From contig CM069598.1 in the NCBI GenBank assembly GCA_035771175.1, positions 15,500,438 through 15,564,437 of the forward strand: DNA of 64,000 bases, written 5' to 3'. The translations under genes and the position numbers were made by a program. Under the pieces are notes generated by a model that saw only the letters and a program-made list of their open reading frames with translations, searched no databases and was not told the DNA's origin. The DNA is from Paratinospora sagittata. Its lineage: Eukaryota > Streptophyta > Magnoliopsida > Ranunculales > Menispermaceae. Shown one piece after another: positions 58,999 to 64,000 of the stretch (positions are counted from its first letter, which is position 1; each line of letters begins with the position of its first letter).

Positions 58999-59356
58999 AT
59001 GGAGATCTTGATCAGAGGTTTCTTCTAAGAGATCTAACCTCTCAAACAAAGCTGGTTGGAAAGTCTGGATTTCTCGTGCCGTTTCGCTCAAACTTCTAGA
59101 TCTCCTTAATCTACCGTTGGATGGATATAAAATTTGGTTATGTAGTGTACAACTGATATTCCTGCATTCTGAACGGTGAAGATCTTGATTACAGGATTCG
59201 TTTGAGAGATCTAACCTCTCAAACAAAGCTAGTTGGAAAGTCTGGATTTTTCGTGCCATTTCGCTCAAACTTGTAGATCTCCTCAATCTACCGTTGGATG
59301 GATATAAAATTTGGGTATGTAGTTTATAACTGATATTTCTGTATTATGAACAGTGG
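58999..59356 (+). repeat. ~178-bp tandem duplication in the solo LTR
   Basis: Unit 1, about 58999-59177, and unit 2, about 59178-59356, share long runs, for example GAGATCTAACCTCTCAAACA and TCTACCGTTGGATGGATATA. They differ by scattered substitutions. Confidence 0.85.
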
Positions 59357-60454
59357 TAATGTTTATGCGTTGAGTATTTTGTGTGATATAGTCATCTGAG
59401 TTTGAGTATTTGCAGCAGGAAAGGAGAAATTGTCTAATTAGAGACTTGTTCATCAAATATACTTATCGTTTTGGTCCACCGTTGGATTGGGCTGATATTT
59501 GGACAGAAGGTTTGTTTCTTCACATACTTCAATTTGAACGGTTGATTTTGTGATTACATATTTCTGTTGGTAGATTGATACATCTGAATAGAATATTAAA
59601 TGATGAATTGGTAGGGTTGCTTGTATTAGACCTAAATTTAGAATATGAACTTAGACCTTTCCAAATAGCTTGCATGTCAACTATGTTGACCTAGTTGCCA
59701 TTGTTGATGAACCCATGATGCAAAATCAGTGATATACATGGCTGAACATGGTGACCTAGTGTAAATCGGCAATATAGCCTAAGTATGAAAAATTTCATAT
59801 TTTGGGGTTTTTGATGCTTTTGACCTAGAATCATTGAATTGATGCAACTTATGTTTAATTAAGCATGATTAGGGTTGATTATGCTACTGATTTGGTGGTT
59901 GTGACCATATCATGGGTTAGGCTTACTTGTGATCAAGTGACCTAATTTGGGCATGTTTATGTCTAAGGAATTGAAAATCTGTATTTTTGATTAATAGAAT
60001 GGTTTATGAATGAGAACTATGCATTAGAGGCCTAAGTCATGTGATTTGAGTTGAATGATGGGATTAGATGGGATTAAATGGGATTTAGGCCTATTGTTTA
60101 TATGTGGGCTGATTTAGGGTTGATGTGTAATGTCTATATGATTGAGCATAGAAATTGATGTATGGTAGGATATTGATGTATGTTTCAGGATCTTGATTGG
60201 GTTGATTCGGTTTGGTGGTCGTGTGTGGTTAAATACTCTCGAGAGGCTTGGTTGTGAATAAACTTCATTTATGATTATATCTTTTATGTCATCATATCAC
60301 TTATATATATATATATTGTATGTTGAAAGCATGAATGTGTTCTAATGTTTTGAATGATGCATTGATTTGAGAAAACCTTATGACTTTGGTTGGGCCCATC
60401 TATCTGGCTAATAGGGGGACTTAACATTGTCATAGGAGGGTTTTAGGAAAGGAA

Positions 60455-60559
60455 ATGATTGGGGTCAACGGTACGGTGAAATAGACGTGCACTAGTAACC
60501 CCAAATAAAACATGATTGGGATCAACGGTACGGTGAAACAGACGTGCACTAGTAACCCA
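60455..60559 (+). repeat. 57-bp tandem duplication in the solo LTR
   Basis: ATGATTGGGRTCAACGGTAC starts at 60455 and again at 60512; both units continue through GACGTGCACTAGTAACCC. Confidence 0.9.
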
Positions 60560-61280
60560 ATGCATGTGGAATGTGGATCCAAATTGATAAGCTTTTACTT
60601 GCATCGAACTTATTATAAATGCTTGATATCTATATGTTATGAACTTTTAATCATGCTACACATTGACATGCATACATGATATTTATTGATGAGTATTGAT
60701 ATCATATTTGAATTCTATTCACTGAGCACCGTTGGCTCACCCTCATTTTTCTCTTTCAGGTCCTTCTGTCCCGAATAAGGGCAAAAGAGTAGTTATATCT
60801 TGAGGGCCTTGCCTGCGAGAGAATCCAGGGCCTCGATGTGAGTTGAGAGGCATTTTGATTGAACTGTGTTTTAAATTATGAAGTATTATATTTTGGATTA
60901 TGTAATTATAACACTTACCACATTGTAGTATGGGTGAGTTGGGACTTGTTAGATAGACCATGTGGGCATATGACGGTTTTTATTTGTACCCACAATTTTG
61001 GACTTTATGTGTATGTCAATTTTCATGGACTGTAGGGATTATGATTTTATTTGTGGTTCATTTTTATGGATTATCTCTTGTCTTTGATGATTAATACGGT
61101 GGGTAGTTTTGTTTAGTACCTTTTGATATTATGTCGTTGTTTGAGATAAGGCTCGTAGGGTCTCAACCACCTCACGGGAGTTGAGGAGTGGTCGGAGATG
61201 CCTACGCCGGGCGTCCCGCCCCGGCATTCCGCACGCCATTCCCTGCGGGGTTGGTGGTCCGGGGTTGCGAGGTCGCCACA

Positions 61281-62658
61281 ATATCTCCCTCATCCAGTCC
61301 TCACGTTCCCAAGTCTGCTCCTCATTATCATGAAACTGCCATTTGGCTCTGACCAAAGGAATTTCTTTATTTCTCAATTGTTGAACCTTCCTATCAAGAA
61401 TCTGAATGGGCTTCTCGTCATATGTAGCATCCTCCCCAACTTGTAACTGTGTTACATCTAAAAGATGTGTCGAGGGTGGATATTTCGTCGGGTTTGTATG
61501 ATATTTTCTTAACATAGAAATATGAAACACATCATGAGCACTGACTAACTGAGGAGGCAAAGCAATCCGATATGCTAATGGACCAATCCTCTCTGTGATT
61601 TTAAACGGTCCAATAAAGCGAGGAGACAATTTTCTTTTCACCCCAAACTACATCTGACCTTTCCGTGGCGAGACTTTAAGCAGCACGAGGTCATCTACTG
61701 CAAACTCTAGAGGTCTGTAGCGGTTATCAAAATAACTCTTCTGTCGGTCTTGGGCATCTTTCAGTCTCTGTCTGATCTGTTTAACCTGCTCAGTGTGATC
61801 AATAACAACTTTCGGTCCCAACAACTGTGATTTTCCAACCTCATACCAGCAAGTCAGAGATCTGCATGGCCTACCATACAACGCTTCATAAGGTGTCATA
61901 CCCATACTGGCCTGATAGCTGTTGTTATAAGCAAACTCACACAATGGTAAAATTTCTCTCCAAGTCCCACCAAACTCTAAAATACACGATCTGAGCATGT
62001 CTTCCAGCATCTGAATCACCCTCTCAGTCTGGCCATCAGTTTGAGGATGAAACGCTGTACTAAAGCGGAGATGAGTACCAAATCGGGCCTGCATGGCCTG
62101 CCAAAAGCTCGATGTGAATCGCGGATCTCTATCCGACACAATAGAAACAGGTATACCATGCAACCTGACAATCTCCCGCACATACAATCTGCTCAGTCTA
62201 TCAATCGAGTTTTTGGTGGTCATTGGAAGAAAGTGTGCAGATTTAGTCAATCTGTTAACTATTACCCAGATGGCGTCAAATCTACCCTGAGATCTGGGCA
62301 GTCCTATGATAAAGTTCATCGTGATATGCCCCCATTTCCATTTTGGAATAGATAATGGTTGCATCTGATCTCCTGGTCTCTGATGTTCAGCTTTCACTTG
62401 CTGACACACCTCACAATTCCGCACATACTCAGCTATATCTTTCTTCATCCCATGCCACCATATTGTTTTCTTCATATCATGATACATTTCTGTAGACCCT
62501 GGGTGAATGGTATACTGAGATTTGTGTGCTTTCTCTAATAACTCAGCCCTCAATGTCCTCTCTACAGGTACCCATAATCTCCCCTGATAACGCAGGACAC
62601 CATCTGGACCTCTCTGCCAATCTGCCCTGTCTGCACTATCTGCCCAAGACTCATACAT
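61281..62658 (-). pseudogene. gypsy integrase and pol C-terminal part
   Basis: From 62658 down: zinc-binding HKSQYTIHPGS with CEVCQQVK, core start WGHITMNFIIGLPRS, SIVSDRDPRFTSSFW (second Asp), FHPQTDGQTERVIQ (Glu) and YEALYGRPCRS. A stop lies at 61650-61648. The C-terminal part after it has LSPRFIGPF (GPF motif) and VFHISMLRKY, ending WEREDWMREI at the solo LTR. The first catalytic residue is Asn (62316-62314) where the family has Asp. The apparent continuation of the open frame below 61281 is LTR sequence, not native protein. Confidence 0.9.
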
Positions 62659-64000
62659 ACCAAGATCAGGATCATGTTATTGCATATCCTTAATCTTTTG
62701 ACTAGAAGAATCTGTTAACTATATATGCATCTGAGCACAAATGTCAACGTGTGGAGCCATGGAGAGAATACTCATCATAGTCGCTCTTTCTAAAAGTCGC
62801 CACTCTTGGGCCATCTGGCAAGCTACCACCTGGGTGTCAACCCATTGTCGGCTCAATGCATCAGCTACGACGTTCGCTTTTCCAGGATGATATTCTAATG
62901 TGAAATCATAATCTTTTAGGAATTCCAACCATCTACGATGTCTCATATTCAACTCTTTCTGATCAAACAAATATTTCAAACTTTTATGGTCTGAGTACAG
63001 TGTGAACTTTTCCCCATAGAGGTAATGCCTTCACAATTTCAATGCAAATACAACAGCTGCTAGTTCTAAATCATGCACAGGGTAGTTCTTCTCATGTATC
63101 TTCAGCTGTCTGGATGCATAAGCAATCACTCTACCCTTTTGCATCAATACACATCCCAAACCTACATGTGATGCATCTGTGTAAATCACCAACTCATTTC
63201 CAGGTTCTGGGAGTACTAAAACTGGCGTAGTAGTTAGTTTCTTCTTCAACTCAGTGAAAGCATCCTCACATGCAGAAGTCCACACAAATGACACAATTTT
63301 CTGAGTCAGCCTTGTGAGTGGGGAAGCCAATCGGGAAAAGCCTTTCACAAATCTTCTGTAATAACTAGCGAGACCCATAAAACTATGGATCTCAGTCACT
63401 GTGGTTGGTCTTGGCCAATTTATGATTGCCTCAACCGTAGCAGAATCAACAGAAATACCTTCTGCACTAACCACATGACCTATAAATCTCATTTTATGTA
63501 TCCAAAACTCGCATTTACTGAATTTAGCATACAACCGATGCTCTCTCAGTGTCTGCAAAGTGATGCGGAGGCGCTGCTCATGATCCTCCTGAGTCTTGGA
63601 ATAAATGAGTATATCATCAATAAACACAATAATGAACTGATCCGGATATGGCCTGAAGACCTTTTGCATCAAATCCATAAACATGGCTGGGGCATTGGTC
63701 AGTCCAAAAGGCATAACAAGAAACTCATAGTGACCATATCGTGTTCTAAACGCAGTCTTTGGTACATCCTCTTCTCGTATTCTTAGCTGATGGTATCCAG
63801 ATCTTAAATCAATCTTAGAGAAAAATTTAGCACCATTCAACTGATCGAATAAATCATCGATACGGGGTAAAGGATACTTATTTTTCATTGTCACCCTGTT
63901 CAACTGTCTATAATCAATGCATAACCTCAAGTTGTCATCCTTCTTCTTCACGAACAATACAGGTGCGCCCCAGGGTGACATACTCGGGGTAATAAACCCT
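62659..64000 (-). pseudogene. gypsy reverse transcriptase and RNase H, runs off right edge
   Basis: RT is open from the edge to 63031: [62 protein letters not shown] and the catalytic [10 protein letters not shown] (about 63595-63624). [11 protein letters not shown] and the RNase H start [12 protein letters not shown] follow, then [15 protein letters not shown] at 63033-63031 falls where the family has tryptophan. RNase H continues in the same frame ([26 protein letters not shown]), broken by stops at 62721-62719 and 62679-62677. RT catalytic residues are intact. Confidence 0.92.

Larger units (their letters stand above)
58299..61280 (+). repeat. solo gypsy-type LTR with perfect ATATC TSD
   Basis: 2982 bp from TGTGACGCCCCG to GAGGTCGCCACA, flanked by ATATC at 58294-58298 and 61281-61285. 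Orientation is plus, judged from the motif block ATTCACTGAGCACC...GGCTCACCC...TTTCAGGT (60717-60762). No internal region, so it probably arose by LTR-LTR recombination. It contains three tandem duplications (12, ~178 and 57 bp units) listed separately. It splits the gypsy pol close to its C-terminus. Confidence 0.88.
56016..64000 (-). mobile_element. chromovirus-type Ty3/gypsy element, minus strand, runs off right edge
   Basis: Minus-strand order from the right edge: RT, RNase H, integrase, end of pol, polypurine tract, 3' LTR. It is inserted in the minus-strand Athila copy at 56015/56016 and is itself split by a solo LTR at 58299-61280. The pol style ([23 protein letters not shown] motif then VFHISMLRKY) is that of the Tekay/Del-like chromovirus group. 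The 5' LTR, gag and protease are outside the window. A terminal chromodomain is not evident. Confidence 0.85.

Noticed and set aside
61129..61280. Apparent C-terminal extension of gypsy pol into proline- and arginine-rich sequence
   Set aside because: It lies inside the solo LTR defined by the ATATC duplication; it is read-through, not native protein.
1..64000. CRISPR array, operon, phage or defence system
   Set aside because: None seen; gene structure and transposons are those of a plant nuclear genome.

Overview
This window is plant nuclear DNA, most likely from a dicot or other broad-leaved angiosperm. The evidence is its AT-rich base composition, one intron-rich gene with clean GT-AG splice sites and plant-type protein motifs, Au-type SINEs, RTE and L1 LINE pieces, hAT and CACTA MITEs, Ty1/copia elements, an Athila-type Ty3/gypsy element with an Asp-tRNA-type primer-binding site, and chromovirus-type gypsy pol. 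I cannot name the species.

Positions 1-34285 are dominated by one real gene on the minus strand. Twelve exons between 30530 and 6906 join in perfect phase into 712 open codons: an R3H domain, a DEIH-box helicase core (Walker A, DEIH, SAT), ankyrin repeats and the second helicase lobe ending QREGRAGR. This is the N-terminal half of a plant nuclear DExH2/DExH6-type (NIH/HVT1) RNA helicase. The 3' half is not in the window. Introns are swollen by transposons (intron 1 is 8.6 kb, intron 5 is 6.1 kb, and intron 12 is at least 6.9 kb and runs off the left edge). They hold Au-SINEs, a second tRNA-type SINE, hAT and other MITEs, RTE 3' tails, L1 pieces, a foldback LTR and, at 1-3246, the 3' part of a decayed copia element. 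Upstream of the gene (30.6-34.3 kb) lie two MITEs whose target-site duplications are still legible.

Positions 34286-64000 are a nested retrotransposon block with no host gene that I can recognise. A gypsy-type LTR (34286-36194) is followed by a minus-strand copia remnant (37338-39308). That remnant is cut by a plus-strand Athila-type element (39309-53710), whose own 5' LTR is interrupted by two opposed gypsy-type LTR blocks. A second, internally deleted Athila copy lies tail-to-tail on the minus strand (53711-56015). It is cut by a minus-strand chromovirus-type gypsy element (3' LTR 56016-58212, pol 61281-64000 and beyond), which is itself split by a plus-strand solo LTR (58299-61280) with a perfect ATATC target-site duplication. 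All retroelement reading frames are broken; several breaks, including loss of catalytic aspartates, look like C-to-T or G-to-A decay.

I found no convincing undescribed multi-gene system. The most interesting structures are the fully phased giant-intron helicase gene, a self-complementary LTR insertion (4448-5273) that would fold into a ~290-bp-arm hairpin, the tail-to-tail Athila palindrome, and a short motif block shared by five otherwise divergent LTR-like blocks.
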